Source of the DNA: an uncultured bacterium
GTDB lineage: Bacteria > Bacillota > Clostridia > Lachnospirales > Lachnospiraceae
Reading direction: 5' to 3'
DNA: 64,000 nucleotides
NCBI GenBank assembly: GCA_948467735.1
Contig: CAOKFN010000010.1
Span: forward strand, 38,543 to 102,542
Shown here: one piece after another, positions 9,437 through 18,308 of the stretch
Numbering within the stretch: the stretch's first letter is position 1
Layout: each line of letters starts with the position of its first letter
The notes under the pieces: model-generated
The model's database searches: none
Told to the model about the DNA's origin: nothing
What the model saw: the letters and a program-made list of their open reading frames with translations, nothing else
Made by a program: the position numbers and the translations under genes

Positions 9437-9464
9437 GCTGTTCTCCTTTTGTCACATTATCTTA

Positions 9465-9605
9465 TTACTCGCCTTTCCCGCCGTCAAATCCCTCCATTTC
9501 CCCGATGCCGATCTCTAGTTCCATGCCGTTCTCCTTCACCAGCGCCGCCGTCGCAGTTCGCACCCAAAGAAATCTTTTGCTGCCGATAACATTCATCCCG
9601 CCCAT
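9465..9605 (-). CDS. Candidate 46-residue peptide at the head of the chemoreceptor operon
   Basis: The frame starts MGGMNVIGSKRFLWVRTATA after AAAGG with a 7-bp spacer and ends ...MEGFDGGKGE. It is the first frame after the promoter at 9722-9750 and lies 28 bp before the next start, so an operon of three small-to-large genes is plausible. No homologue is recognised. Short length makes this a weak call. Confidence 0.3.
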   Translation of the reverse strand: MGGMNVIGSKRFLWVRTATAALVKENGMELEIGIGEMEGFDGGKGE

Positions 9606-9721
9606 CTGATTGCCTTTGATTTTAAATCTGTCCTTTCCTCTGCTGCCTTCGATACGAAAGTCTCACATGCTTTTTCACCGACATCTTATTTCATCGATAT
9701 CCCAAATTCTGTTATATGATT

Positions 9722-9750
9722 ATATTATCAAATTTACTGTCTCTTTTCAA
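9722..9750 (-). promoter_or_regulatory. Promoter of the chemoreceptor operon
   Basis: Minus strand -35 TTGAAA (9745-9750), 17-bp spacer, -10 TAATAT (9722-9727), with TATAAT three bases further downstream as an alternative. It precedes the small ORFs and the receptor at 7678-9168. Confidence 0.6.
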
Positions 9751-9783
9751 TCATTCTGCATGAAATTACCGTCAAGAATTTTG

Positions 9784-9811
9784 TGTTATCACAGTTTCAT
9801 TGTTATCACAG
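9784..9811. promoter_or_regulatory. Two direct repeats of TGTTATCACAG
   Basis: An exact 11-mer occurs at 9784-9794 and 9801-9811, a 17-bp period, about 35-60 bp upstream of the -35 box of the chemoreceptor operon. The arrangement resembles a tandem operator bound by a dimeric regulator. The regulator is not identifiable. Confidence 0.4.
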
Positions 9812-9815
9812 CACA

Positions 9816-9848
9816 AATCCCATTGAAGCCGGTCACTCCAATGGGATT
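9816..9848 (-). terminator. Possible terminator overlapping the end of the MreB-like gene
   Basis: AATCCCATTG (minus, overlapping the last codons) pairs with CAATGGGATT downstream, a perfect 10-bp stem. Only a weak U-rich run (TTGTGCTGTG) follows. Confidence 0.4.
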
Positions 9849-10561
9849 CTAAAATGCTGCTCCATCTCTTGCAGCAGCGCATATATCCTCTCCTGCGAAA
9901 TTTTCTCCTGTTCGGCATACTCCAGAATCCCCCGCAGCCTCTCTTTTATATAGCGCTCCGGTTCCTCCTTGGCAATGCCCACAATTATTTTTAATCTGTG
10001 ATATAATTTCGGATGTTCCGGCAGCTGTCGGATGAATTCCTCCGCCGGTATATCCGAAATCAATACTTCGCCGGCTCCCGCGTCAATCAAAATCTCCTCA
10101 ACGGCCTTTTTTTCCACGGATGTAATTCCTTTCGGCACACATACGGCAGTCGGACGGCCCAAAATCGGACGTCTCGCCGTCGGCTTTTTTCCCAGCGCTT
10201 TCCCCAGCAGATAGGAAAATAAAGCCCTCGCCTCCGGAAATTCCGCCGCCATCCCTTGGCGCAGCGGGGACATGACAACGATATCTTCCATATCCTTCCC
10301 CTCCCGCCCGGCCAGCCTCTCCGCCTCCGTCCCGCATGCCACAATCTTATCGTCGTTTTTCCGAAATGCTATCAATGATTTTTCCTTTAACACAATCCCT
10401 CTGCCCTGAATATAAATGATAATGTCGGCAGGCTCATATGATATATAATCATTGTCCATAAAATTGCAGTCCCCCTTCTCCAAGCATCCTAGGGCACACC
10501 TAAAAACGGTTTCCCCCAAGATACGCGTCCTCTCTTGGAATGCAGGCCTCTTTTTTGCCAT
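9833..10561 (-). CDS. Truncated MreB-like (actin-fold) protein
   Basis: A 242-residue protein whose residues from about 35 onward align by eye with the first half of MreB/Mbl. IIIYIQGRGIVLKEKSLIAF corresponds to the MreB phosphate-1 strand region, MSPLRQGMAAEFPEARALF to the MreB segment ending DGVIADF, and CVPKGITSVEKKAVEEILID to the VPSGIT-x-VEKRAV segment. The usual GTA nucleotide loop is replaced (EPADIIIY), and the ATP-binding second half (subdomain II and phosphate 2) is absent. Polymerisation as in true MreB is therefore unlikely. An ATG at codon 35 matches the normal MreB start, but the upstream ATG has its own AAAGGG site. Function unknown. Confidence 0.65.
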   Translation of the reverse strand: MAKKRPAFQERTRILGETVFRCALGCLEKGDCNFMDNDYISYEPADIIIYIQGRGIVLKEKSLIAFRKNDDKIVACGTEAERLAGREGKDMEDIVVMSPLRQGMAAEFPEARALFSYLLGKALGKKPTARRPILGRPTAVCVPKGITSVEKKAVEEILIDAGAGEVLISDIPAEEFIRQLPEHPKLYHRLKIIVGIAKEEPERYIKERLRGILEYAEQEKISQERIYALLQEMEQHFRIPLE

Positions 10562-10621
10562 GTGCCGCCCTTTTTCAACGGTTTGGCCAGTTCGGCTGAA
10601 AAGCTCAACTATTTTAGGCCC

Positions 10622-11125
10622 TCAGCAGTACAAGTGATATATCTGCATGAGTTCTCCCGTCTCTTCTTCCAAGACTTCCTCGACAAATGTTCCACCATTA
10701 CGCAGAATCGTCTTTGCCGAACCGATATTGTCTTTGGCGCAGGATAACACTATGGGATTGATTCCATAGCTTTTCATGATGGGCAGCGCCAGCGACAGCA
10801 TTTTTGTCGCATACCCCTTATTCCGTTCCGAGGGCCTGATGCCAAAACCGGAATGCCCGGCTATGCCCGCGCATTGATATCTGATACTGACTGCGCCCAA
10901 AATATTTCCCCCGCCCATGAAAAAATACAAATCCTGAACGGTTTCCCTGTCCTCCTCCACCCATTCCAGCCATTCCTCATATGTCACGTTTCTTCCCCGC
11001 ACCCTGCTGTAACGCCTGATCGCCCCCGGATTTATTCTTCCGCCAAACGCTTCCCACTCATCCATCATGGCCTCATACAAATGTTTATGCTCCGCTGAAG
11101 GTCTCACCAATTCTAAATCCTGCAT
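10622..11125 (-). CDS. GNAT-family N-acetyltransferase
   Basis: A 167-residue protein predicted to transfer an acetyl group from acetyl-CoA to an amine. The acetyl-CoA loop is visible as RPSERNKGYATKMLSLALP (motif A, R/Q-x-x-G-x-G/A form). The preceding strand GAVSIRYQ and the later VLSCAKDNIGSAKTILRNGG segment (motif B) complete the fold. The FGIRPSERNKGYA pattern is typical of the RimJ/RimL-like group. The substrate is not predictable. It sits upstream of the MreB-like gene on the same strand with a 60-bp gap. Confidence 0.88.
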   Translation of the reverse strand: MQDLELVRPSAEHKHLYEAMMDEWEAFGGRINPGAIRRYSRVRGRNVTYEEWLEWVEEDRETVQDLYFFMGGGNILGAVSIRYQCAGIAGHSGFGIRPSERNKGYATKMLSLALPIMKSYGINPIVLSCAKDNIGSAKTILRNGGTFVEEVLEEETGELMQIYHLYC

Positions 11126-11195
11126 TTTCTACCCGCTTCCTTCGTTTCTCATTTGAATCAGCCCCCTTCTTCCGGCGGCTTTCCAACGCTTCACC

Positions 11196-11813
11196 TCATA
11201 CATCATTTATTTCAAAATAAAAGGGCGTATCCTTATAATCCTCAAAACAAAATATCATATCATGGGGATTTCCATCCCCAAAGAACACCACATGATCCTT
11301 CCAAAATACAATCTCAAATCCGTCGTCAAATCCATACCTGCTGCAATCCGGACGATAGAGCAGAGAATAAAATACCATATCGTCTTTTTGATACTTACAA
11401 TTCAACGAAACATCGGTAATGCATCCCGCTTCCATTCCCGCAGCCACCTCGATCTCGCGGGCGTCGTGAAGCTGACGGATTGCAGTCACCGGTTCATGGG
11501 TGACGCAGTTCTGCATATTCCACCCCATCAAAATCGGCAGTATCCTCTCCAGCATCGCTTGATAGATATGGTCAAAATTTTCCTGAATATACATGATCGT
11601 ATTGATTACCTTCTGCCTGCACTCAGGCTCTATCTTTGTTACCGCCCTGCCGTTTACTATACTCCCCTCCCAAATCCATAATTGGGATACAATATCTTTG
11701 TCAAACCACATGCCCTTCGCATTTAATATAATGACGTCGCATCCATACCAAGTCCGGCCCTCCCACTCCCAATCGCCGCCTCTTTCCAGCCCCTTCTCGC
11801 ATCTCTCGTCCAA
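11196..11813 (-). CDS. Uncharacterised protein
   Basis: A 205-residue soluble protein with an aromatic-rich N terminus (GDWEWEGRTWYGCDVIIL) and an acidic, aromatic C terminus (CFEDYKDTPFYFEIND). The first in-frame start is TTG at 11813. The frame is open further upstream without an ATG until a stop near 11908, while another frame beginning MKHVVRNRQELEALW overlaps this stretch. The N terminus is therefore uncertain and a 5' frameshift is possible. Composition and size resemble proteins found as immunity or stress accessory proteins, but I recognise no family. Confidence 0.55.
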   Translation of the reverse strand: MDERCEKGLERGGDWEWEGRTWYGCDVIILNAKGMWFDKDIVSQLWIWEGSIVNGRAVTKIEPECRQKVINTIMYIQENFDHIYQAMLERILPILMGWNMQNCVTHEPVTAIRQLHDAREIEVAAGMEAGCITDVSLNCKYQKDDMVFYSLLYRPDCSRYGFDDGFEIVFWKDHVVFFGDGNPHDMIFCFEDYKDTPFYFEINDV

Positions 11814-11960
11814 AGGGCTTCCAGCTCCTGCCTGTTTCTCACTACATGCTTCATATATCGCACCCTCCGTTTCCCGATTTACTGAGCCGTTTCATTCAAC
11901 CCCTTCCAACGTCTGTGTATATCCGCCTTTCTCCCTTATCTGCTTCTTACTAGAAATAAG

Positions 11961-12395
11961 TTATCGATTATAATCAGCTTCTAACGGCGCCATAATATTC
12001 GGATTCCGCTGTACCCAGTCAACCGCGCATTCACACAATCCATCACATATATATTCATTACAGGTTCCCGCTTTGGCACATTTTAGCAGAATGCCCGATA
12101 TTTTTTTCGCGGCTTTCGCATTATTTTCCAATGGATTTCCGAGCAGCATATATTTAAGAAAAGCCTTCATCATTTTGTTAAAGTCTTCATCCCAATTTAT
12201 GCTTCCATTATCCATAATCTCATGGCTGATCCTTCCCGCAATGCGAATCACCTCACCTTGTGCGGTCTGCGCTTTCCCCGACGCCGGAACGAGATAATCC
12301 CAAAGCTTTTGAAACTGTGCCTTTTTCTCTACTGCGTTTTTCCCTTTCGTAAAAACAATTGGAGATACGCCATCGTGTTTTTCATATTCTTCCAT
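11961..12395 (-). CDS. Uncharacterised protein
   Basis: A 144-residue, mostly helical soluble protein starting MEEYEKHDGVSPIVFTKGKN after a strong AAAAGGAG site. Conserved-looking segments are LWDYLVPASGKAQTAQGEVI and ISHEIMDNGSINWDEDFNKM. A cysteine cluster (CAKAGTCNEYICDGLCECAV) lies toward the C terminus and could bind metal, but no known zinc-finger spacing is met. No family recognised. Confidence 0.65.
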   Translation of the reverse strand: MEEYEKHDGVSPIVFTKGKNAVEKKAQFQKLWDYLVPASGKAQTAQGEVIRIAGRISHEIMDNGSINWDEDFNKMMKAFLKYMLLGNPLENNAKAAKKISGILLKCAKAGTCNEYICDGLCECAVDWVQRNPNIMAPLEADYNR

Positions 12396-12541
12396 GCTTC
12401 CTTCTCCTTTTACATTTTTATTTAAACCATTATTTATAACCTGCCTGCCATTTACATCGTATCTCTATAAGTTATCTGCATAAGCTCTTTCTATTGAACC
12501 CATAATTCCACGAAGAAAGTTTCCCTGACGCATCTTTCTCT

Positions 12542-13360
12542 TCATTTCCCCTGCTCTTTCTTACAGAGAAACGCGATTACCCGTTCCACATCCCAATCCA
12601 GTCTACGCGGAATATCCTTCCTTTTGGTGAAAACCGCCATCGTACCTGCAGCCTCCAGATAATGAAATACCGGATATTCCTCACCCAGCCCTTTCACCAA
12701 GCGCTTTATAAACTCCGAATATCTCATGACATCCGTGGTTCCGATATGAAATATCCCCTCTTTCTTCTCTCTGATCATCCATTCAACATAATCCGCTATC
12801 TGAATATCTGTCACATAATTGCTGAATAAATTTTCATAGACATCCAGCACTCCTTCTTTGCACCCATCCAGCATCTGACGCATTCTCACCGAATTTCTGC
12901 CAAACACAAACGGGATTCTCACAATTACTGCCAAACTGCCTAAGATATCCCTCAAATGATTCTCACAGCAGATTTTAAATTTTCCGTACTCGCTGACAGA
13001 CTGCGGCTTGTCCTCCTCATAGTGGGCGCATTCCAGTGCGCCGTCAAAAACATTTGCCGTAGAAAAATAAATCATCCTCCCTTGATGACTCTTTAAATAC
13101 TTAGCCGCCAGAACATGGAAATCTATCTGCTTATGAAAATCGCCCCGCAAGGCGGATATACAATACTTAGGGGCAATATCTTCAAATATATCGTTTATTT
13201 CCTCGGGATTGTCCAAGGAAAAATAGCGCATATGCGGTTTGTCCGGCTTTGACGAAAAATAAGTTCCGTACACATCAAAGTCATCGCTTTGACTCAGCCG
13301 CTGATAAATCGCGGCGCCCACTGTCCCGCCTGCCCCTAATATCAATACCTTTTCCCTCAT
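12542..13360 (-). CDS. NAD(P)-dependent epimerase / dTDP-4-dehydrorhamnose reductase-like protein
   Basis: An extended short-chain dehydrogenase/reductase. The Rossmann nucleotide motif is at the N terminus (VLILGAGGTVGAAIY, GxxGxxG form). The catalytic area reads YFSTANVFDG followed by SVSEYGKFKICCENHL, the Ser/Thr...Tyr-x-x-x-Lys triad, so it should be active. The middle (IVRIPFVFGRNS) is RmlD-like and likely reduces or epimerises a nucleotide-linked sugar. The start at 13360 follows GGGGGG 7 bp upstream; a start at 13381 is less well supported. No other sugar-nucleotide genes adjoin it, so the substrate is open. Confidence 0.82.
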   Translation of the reverse strand: MREKVLILGAGGTVGAAIYQRLSQSDDFDVYGTYFSSKPDKPHMRYFSLDNPEEINDIFEDIAPKYCISALRGDFHKQIDFHVLAAKYLKSHQGRMIYFSTANVFDGALECAHYEEDKPQSVSEYGKFKICCENHLRDILGSLAVIVRIPFVFGRNSVRMRQMLDGCKEGVLDVYENLFSNYVTDIQIADYVEWMIREKKEGIFHIGTTDVMRYSEFIKRLVKGLGEEYPVFHYLEAAGTMAVFTKRKDIPRRLDWDVERVIAFLCKKEQGK

Positions 13361-13453
13361 TTTCAATCCCCCCATATTCATTTGGTCCTAAAAAACTTTG
13401 GACATTTGTATAATTTATTGAAGCTTTTACAGCATCGCCGCCCACACATAACC

Positions 13454-14761
13454 TCAATCCCCTTCACCAAAACGCATCTTTTGATAGGAATGCCTTTTAA
13501 ATACGGCAAAGCATATAATGCTGCAGCCCAAATGCGTTACCATGCCAAAGCCGAACATCAGGCAGATAAATGTTATATTGGGTACGAATACTCCCTTTAA
13601 CATCAATCCGTAGACGATAGGATAATATATCAAATTCACAATCGCCGACATGATAAAGCAATACTGTGTTCTTCCATAACCGATTAATATATTATCAAAT
13701 AAAACCGTATACCCATAGGCAAGATAAAACGGCAATAAAATCACTAATATATGTTTTATTGCCTCATAATTTTCTATTCCCATCACATTTTTTAAAAACG
13801 GGGCCATAAACGGAATAAAACAGAGCCATAATAGAAATGTCGCAATTATCACAATATTGTATGATTTTATTTTTTGCGCAGTCAGTTTCCCTCCGCATTC
13901 TTTTTTAATAATTTCCGCCAATGCAGAAATCGGAATCAGCAGCAATCCCCATATGATATTATTTGCCGTCCAATAATTCCCCTGTTCCGCGGCCTCATTC
14001 ACCATCTTACATACCACGGCGGAGTAAATCACATTGTCCAGCAGTATCTGAGAACCGCTGAAAATGCCCACAAACAAATACTCCTTTAAAAACGGCATAT
14101 CGAACCGGAAGGACACCGCAATTAAATTTTCCCTGAATACGGCGGTCATACACAATACAACGCATATTGTATTTACCGCAATGTTCGTATAGGCGGCGCC
14201 GTTCACCCCAAACCGCGGGATGAGAAATAAATCTCCCATAATTGTCAATATTGTCTTCAAAATTGTCATTGCATATATGTAGAATGGTTTTTCCAAGACC
14301 ACAAACAATACATTTACGAAATTAACAATATTTCCTATGATAAATCCGATTGTCTCCAGCCTAAGATATCCCGTCACTTCCCCAATGCGGTCGGACGTCA
14401 TTGCCGATACGATATAACTGCAATACCCAAGAGTAATGACGGAAAACGCAATATAAATAACATTCACTATCAAAAAAGTCTGAAATATCCGCTCCTTCAA
14501 ATTGCCGCCGTCTCTGATACATTTGTTAAACAGCGCAAATAACGGCACAATCAAAAATGCCTGAATGGTCTCATTAATCAGATCAAACCATTCAATATGG
14601 CCCGCAATGCCCAATCCGTCCGTTGACGGAAGCTCCGCGATTAAGTTTGTCCTCACAATCGTATACAAAAACGGAATAAAGCTCAACAGCATCAGGCTGC
14701 AGAACAGATTGACCGGAAACTGGCGATTTCTTTTGTCCTTTTCCATATTTTCCTTCCCCAT
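13454..14761 (-). CDS. MATE-family efflux or flippase-like membrane protein
   Basis: A 435-residue protein with about 12 predicted transmembrane segments across its full length and MATE-like features. These include an N-terminal IPFLYTIVRTNLIAELPSTD loop, the inter-domain segment IPRFGVNGAAYTNIAVNTIC (the G-x-x-G-AA-x-T-N motif of MATE proteins) and a second half with matching topology. MATE proteins export drugs or metabolites using Na+ or H+ gradients. The adjacent epimerase and HD genes give no clear substrate. Length is normal for the family. Confidence 0.8.
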   Translation of the reverse strand: MGKENMEKDKRNRQFPVNLFCSLMLLSFIPFLYTIVRTNLIAELPSTDGLGIAGHIEWFDLINETIQAFLIVPLFALFNKCIRDGGNLKERIFQTFLIVNVIYIAFSVITLGYCSYIVSAMTSDRIGEVTGYLRLETIGFIIGNIVNFVNVLFVVLEKPFYIYAMTILKTILTIMGDLFLIPRFGVNGAAYTNIAVNTICVVLCMTAVFRENLIAVSFRFDMPFLKEYLFVGIFSGSQILLDNVIYSAVVCKMVNEAAEQGNYWTANNIIWGLLLIPISALAEIIKKECGGKLTAQKIKSYNIVIIATFLLWLCFIPFMAPFLKNVMGIENYEAIKHILVILLPFYLAYGYTVLFDNILIGYGRTQYCFIMSAIVNLIYYPIVYGLMLKGVFVPNITFICLMFGFGMVTHLGCSIICFAVFKRHSYQKMRFGEGD

Positions 14762-14867
14762 GTTTATTGATATCTTTCTTGTATAAAAGGCCGTTCCCCA
14801 ACTTCATTTCCTGTGATGCCAAACATCCTATAACGTGTCATCAATATACTATGCCAAAGCAGAAATG

Positions 14868-15446
14868 CTAAAGTCGTTCGCCATAACCCAAAACCTCCAT
14901 GACCCTGTCAAATTTAGCGCCGTAATATCTTTTACTGTCTTCAGACAATTTCCCATAGCTTCTTATCAGCTTATTTTTAACAAATTCCCTGCCCTCCTCC
15001 AAAGCCATCCCTTTTTCAACAAACGCCAAATACAGCAGTCCGGGAACATCGTCAAAATGGGATATGGCGTCGGCGTCTGCCACACACAATTCTTCCACAC
15101 TGTTTTTTTCAACGCGCACGCTTCCCCTGTGATTTTTAATACAATCCTGAACCAACGAAATTTTGTTATCATCATAGCCGTATCCTCGTAAAATAGCCCC
15201 GGCCATCTCCGCTCCGTGAACGTGATGCTGCTCATACAGACTATAATCCGTAATTGAGGCAATATCATGCAGCCAAGCCGCAATCATTACCACCTCTTTA
15301 TCCGCCCCATATTGCTCCGCAAGCATTTCCGCATTTTTCACCACTGCCGCAATATGATAGAATATGCCCATCCCAAATTTGTTTGTCTCCTTCCGGCACC
15401 TGCCGTATATTTCCCTTTTTAAGTTTTCTAAGATATCTTCCCTCAT
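14868..15446 (-). CDS. HD-domain phosphohydrolase-like protein
   Basis: A 192-residue metal-dependent phosphohydrolase fold protein. The HD signature residues are His31 (FYHIAAVV), the HD pair at 60-61 (AAWLHDIAS), and HHVHGAEMAG with further metal-binding histidines at about 74-78. A distal Asp (VADADAISHFDD) completes the set. These proteins usually hydrolyse nucleotides or cyclic nucleotides. I chose the ATG at 15446 because AAGGAG lies 8 bp upstream. An alternative ATG at 15503 overlaps the preceding stop (ATGA) but has a poorly spaced ribosome site. Substrate unknown. Confidence 0.85.
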   Translation of the reverse strand: MREDILENLKREIYGRCRKETNKFGMGIFYHIAAVVKNAEMLAEQYGADKEVVMIAAWLHDIASITDYSLYEQHHVHGAEMAGAILRGYGYDDNKISLVQDCIKNHRGSVRVEKNSVEELCVADADAISHFDDVPGLLYLAFVEKGMALEEGREFVKNKLIRSYGKLSEDSKRYYGAKFDRVMEVLGYGERL

Positions 15447-15499
15447 CCTATGACTCCTTTTTATCAAAACAATAGCCGTTTCAGGTACGTTCTGACAAT

Positions 15500-15916
15500 T
15501 CATGCCTTTTTGTCAAACAAAGAGCCGTTTTCATTTTCCGCCATAGTAAAAAACATCTCTTTGTCATTATGGGGAAACAGCCTCTCCATGTACAATGTTC
15601 CCAGCAGGCTTTTGATCCCCTCGGCGTCAATATCCGAAGCAGGAAAATCCTTAATATCCAAATGCTCCAGATTCCGCAGAATTTTCTCTATCTTCTGCCG
15701 CTCGGACAATTCCGGCTTCGTTTCAATATCGGAAGCCTGCGAAACCGGCGGCTCCATAATCGGCTTTGTCTCGGGGACATTGTATACGACATTCTTGCAG
15801 GTCTTCACAAAGCATTCCGGATCATATTCCGCCAAATACCCTAAATCATCCATTGTCAACGGTTTTTTATGATGGATTTTCAGATAAATATTGACAAGAC
15901 GAATATTTTTTCCCAT
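15500..15916 (-). CDS. Uncharacterised Lachnospiraceae-type protein
   Basis: A protein of about 138 residues beginning MGKNIRLVNIYLKIHHKKPL with PLTMDDLGYLAEYDPECFVK, a Pro-rich centre and a C-terminal FFTMAENENGSLFDKKA. The start is either GTG at 15928 or ATG at 15916, and GGGAGG lies between the two. It appears to belong to a recurrent small-protein family of clostridial genomes, but no function is known to me. Its stop overlaps a possible start of the HD gene. Confidence 0.6.
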   Translation of the reverse strand: MGKNIRLVNIYLKIHHKKPLTMDDLGYLAEYDPECFVKTCKNVVYNVPETKPIMEPPVSQASDIETKPELSERQKIEKILRNLEHLDIKDFPASDIDAEGIKSLLGTLYMERLFPHNDKEMFFTMAENENGSLFDKKA

Positions 15917-15986
15917 AGCCTTTTTCACCTCCCTATTGAAATGCCGCCGCCCTTCTCACAAAGCGGTCCGACAATCTGCATTTATT

Positions 15987-16190
15987 TCACATAATCTTAT
16001 AACACTGCAATCCTTTAAACCGCAGCGCTGAGACCTTCTGATGCGTTTCTTCCCATAATTCTCTTTCCGCCGCTTCTCTTGCAGTCTCTCCTGCCTCTAT
16101 CCCCCCTGCGTTCTTTCTATTTATCCTCTTGAAGCTGCATCCGTATTCACCGCCCCGCCGCCTCTCCTCACACAGCTTTATTATTTTCAA
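15987..16190 (-). pseudogene. Nudix hydrolase remnant
   Basis: The frame holds a nearly complete Nudix box, GGIEAGETAREAAERELWEE (G-x5-E-x7-REU-x-EE), which in intact enzymes coordinates Mg2+ for cleavage of nucleoside-diphosphate compounds. What precedes it (CEERRRGGEYGCSFKRINRK) does not resemble the Nudix N-terminal strands, and the frame ends 20 residues later, so the fold cannot form. It overlaps the end of the next gene upstream by 23 bp. It is best read as a decayed gene. Confidence 0.6.
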
Positions 16191-17163
16191 TATAATGTTT
16201 TAAGAAATCCAATATTTCAACTGTGCAGTCCACCACCCGATTGTGTTTATAATTTCTATTGCAGGAAAAATATCCGAAATATCCCCATGGATCCTTGATC
16301 TGGGGTCCCCAGTCCCACACCCCGTCTTCCTGTACATTTTCCATAATCCAATCCACCACGCTTTTCAAGTACAACTTAGAACCTCTGAACTGATTGATAT
16401 AATTAAATGTCTTAAACCATCTTCTCGTCTTATCATACCTAAAATGTTCCGGAAGCCTGTTGGGCGTTTTATCCCAAAAATATCCATTTTCACAGGCATA
16501 GCCCCCCAAATGCCGCAGCATGGCGTCTTCAAGAGAAACGGATATTTCCTCCCGCCTTTTTAACAGAAGCTCGCTCTGCATGGGCACCAGCCTGCTTTCC
16601 CTAGTGAGAAACACCTCATGCTGCGCGGCTTTGTCCCTCTCATAAGAATATTCCCCATCCTCATAAGCCCTGCCCGCTATGAACAGCCATTGACGCCATG
16701 TTTCATCACAGATCGGCGCATTTGGCGTTATGGCTTCCAGCAGATTACATACCCTTGCCCTCTGCCATGGAACGGCCCGTTCGTTTTTCTCCCAAATTTT
16801 CTCATGGCTTGTACCCAGAAGCAGTTCTTTCAGATATTCCACCGCCATAAACAAAATATCCCGATCCTCCACAGTCAGGCCAATGTACAGGCAGCGCTCA
16901 ATTCCCACACTGGAAGTAGGGATTTTTGCTTTCACAGAATAATCTTTTGATTGAAAATTCCCCCATCCGCCATTGATATCCTGTGTCTGATACATCTCCT
17001 CCACAATATCGCTTTTCAAAAAAATTTTCCGCAGAAGAGACAATTCCCCATCCTCATAAGGAACATCCAAAATAGAATAGTTTACTTTGTATTGAACCGC
17101 GGGATATTCGCAGAATTCAAGAAGGGCCTTGGCACTCCGGTTAAGATCTTCAAAGGTAATCAT
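16168..17163 (-). CDS. Alpha/alpha-toroid (terpene-cyclase-like) protein
   Basis: A 331-residue protein starting MITFEDLNRSAKALLEFCEY after AAGGGGAAAAGAG. It contains QW-like motifs typical of squalene-cyclase and prenyltransferase alpha/alpha barrels: MYQTQDINGGWGNFQSKDYS, and near the C terminus ENVQEDGVWDWGPQIKDPWG. No DxDD proton-donor motif of squalene-hopene cyclases is seen, so cyclase activity is unproven. It follows the toroid gene 17203-18255 by 39 bp and the ABC exporter pair beyond. It is shorter and diverged from the other two toroid proteins here. The fold assignment is inference from the repeat pattern. Confidence 0.55.
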   Translation of the reverse strand: MITFEDLNRSAKALLEFCEYPAVQYKVNYSILDVPYEDGELSLLRKIFLKSDIVEEMYQTQDINGGWGNFQSKDYSVKAKIPTSSVGIERCLYIGLTVEDRDILFMAVEYLKELLLGTSHEKIWEKNERAVPWQRARVCNLLEAITPNAPICDETWRQWLFIAGRAYEDGEYSYERDKAAQHEVFLTRESRLVPMQSELLLKRREEISVSLEDAMLRHLGGYACENGYFWDKTPNRLPEHFRYDKTRRWFKTFNYINQFRGSKLYLKSVVDWIMENVQEDGVWDWGPQIKDPWGYFGYFSCNRNYKHNRVVDCTVEILDFLKHYIENNKAV

Positions 17164-17202
17164 CTCTTTTCCCCTTATAGATAATATGGTTTTCCAGTCT
17201 AT

Positions 17203-18255
17203 TCATTTCTCCGCATAATGCATGATCAGCAGCGCCCTGAAAGTGATGTCGCAGAATCTTCGCGCTTCGGTTTTCCAATCAATTTCTAACTGCTGGCCGC
17301 CATAGGTGCTGAATCCTTTGAGCTGATTCTCTACAGCCGGCGCCCTGCATATCCCATCCTCGCCGACGAAACTACACAGAAGCTCCACTTCACGCCGCAG
17401 CTGTTCCAGATACGGCGCAAGCCCGCACCGGCATAACCATTCCACTCTGTCAAAATAAGTATAGTGAATTCCGTTTTCATCATATCCCAGCTGATATCCC
17501 TCTTTTAAACAGCCGATTGTCCCCAGCACATATCCGACCCACGAATCACCTCCCGCCTGTTTCTCGGGGCGGTCCGTTCTCATCAGCTTTTTAAATGATT
17601 CCGCAAGCATTTTGATATTTTCTTCTGTTTTCCACGAATTTGTATGGGCCAGAATATCAAAATGATAATAGCAGGGCCATTTTTCATAATCGTTAAACAC
17701 GCGTTTGTCCCTGCCGCCGCTCTTTTTTACCCTTGTTATATCCAATACCGAATCCACCTCAAGCACACGCCGGAACGAATCGAGCGCCAGCTGTATCTGA
17801 GGCTTTATATCAATCACATCATCATAACCGGCACGAGCAATACAGGCGCATCGGATCATATTCTGACCGTTCGCGGCATATCGGAACTCGTCAAAATATT
17901 TGCCTTTTGTGCGGTAACAGAGATCTGTCAATTCGGTTGTCACAAACGCTTCCATGGCCCTTCTCAAGACCGGAGTGTCTCTATATACCAGCTTTTCACC
18001 GAGATATTTCGTCCCGACCTCCTGATTTTCAAACGGCCCGGCATTTTTGTTGGGTCCGTGAAAGCCGTTTCCAAGCCATCCGTTTTCCTTTTGGCAGGCT
18101 ATAATAGATTGTATTATCGGCTCCTTTAGGATTTCTGCCTGTAACCGGTCCTTCTCCTCAGCAGATAATTCCTCATTCAAAACCTCCTTTTTAACACGGT
18201 ACTGGATAGAGGGATTTGCATTAGCCAATAAATAATCAATCATTTTCGTTCTCAT
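17203..18255 (-). CDS. Alpha/alpha-toroid (terpene-cyclase-like) protein, paralogue of 24280-25353
   Basis: A 350-residue protein whose N terminus MRTKMIDYLLANANPSIQYR parallels MKQRMIAFLLENANPSIRLR of the gene at 24280-25353, which supports the start at 18255 (AGGAG 8 bp upstream) over a longer frame that overlaps the ABC gene. QW-like motifs include ACQKENGWLGNGFHG. Other shared blocks are VTTELTDLCYRTKGKYFDEF, RCACIARAGYDDVIDI and RRFCDITFRALLIMHYAEK. The family is unnamed to me; the toroid fold is inferred. Directly downstream of a heterodimeric ABC exporter, so it probably shares its transcript. Confidence 0.6.
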   Translation of the reverse strand: MRTKMIDYLLANANPSIQYRVKKEVLNEELSAEEKDRLQAEILKEPIIQSIIACQKENGWLGNGFHGPNKNAGPFENQEVGTKYLGEKLVYRDTPVLRRAMEAFVTTELTDLCYRTKGKYFDEFRYAANGQNMIRCACIARAGYDDVIDIKPQIQLALDSFRRVLEVDSVLDITRVKKSGGRDKRVFNDYEKWPCYYHFDILAHTNSWKTEENIKMLAESFKKLMRTDRPEKQAGGDSWVGYVLGTIGCLKEGYQLGYDENGIHYTYFDRVEWLCRCGLAPYLEQLRREVELLCSFVGEDGICRAPAVENQLKGFSTYGGQQLEIDWKTEARRFCDITFRALLIMHYAEK

Positions 18256-18308
18256 ATCCCTTACTCCTCTTCGCTGCCCAAGCCTTAACTTCTCCGGGCC
18301 GTACCCTC

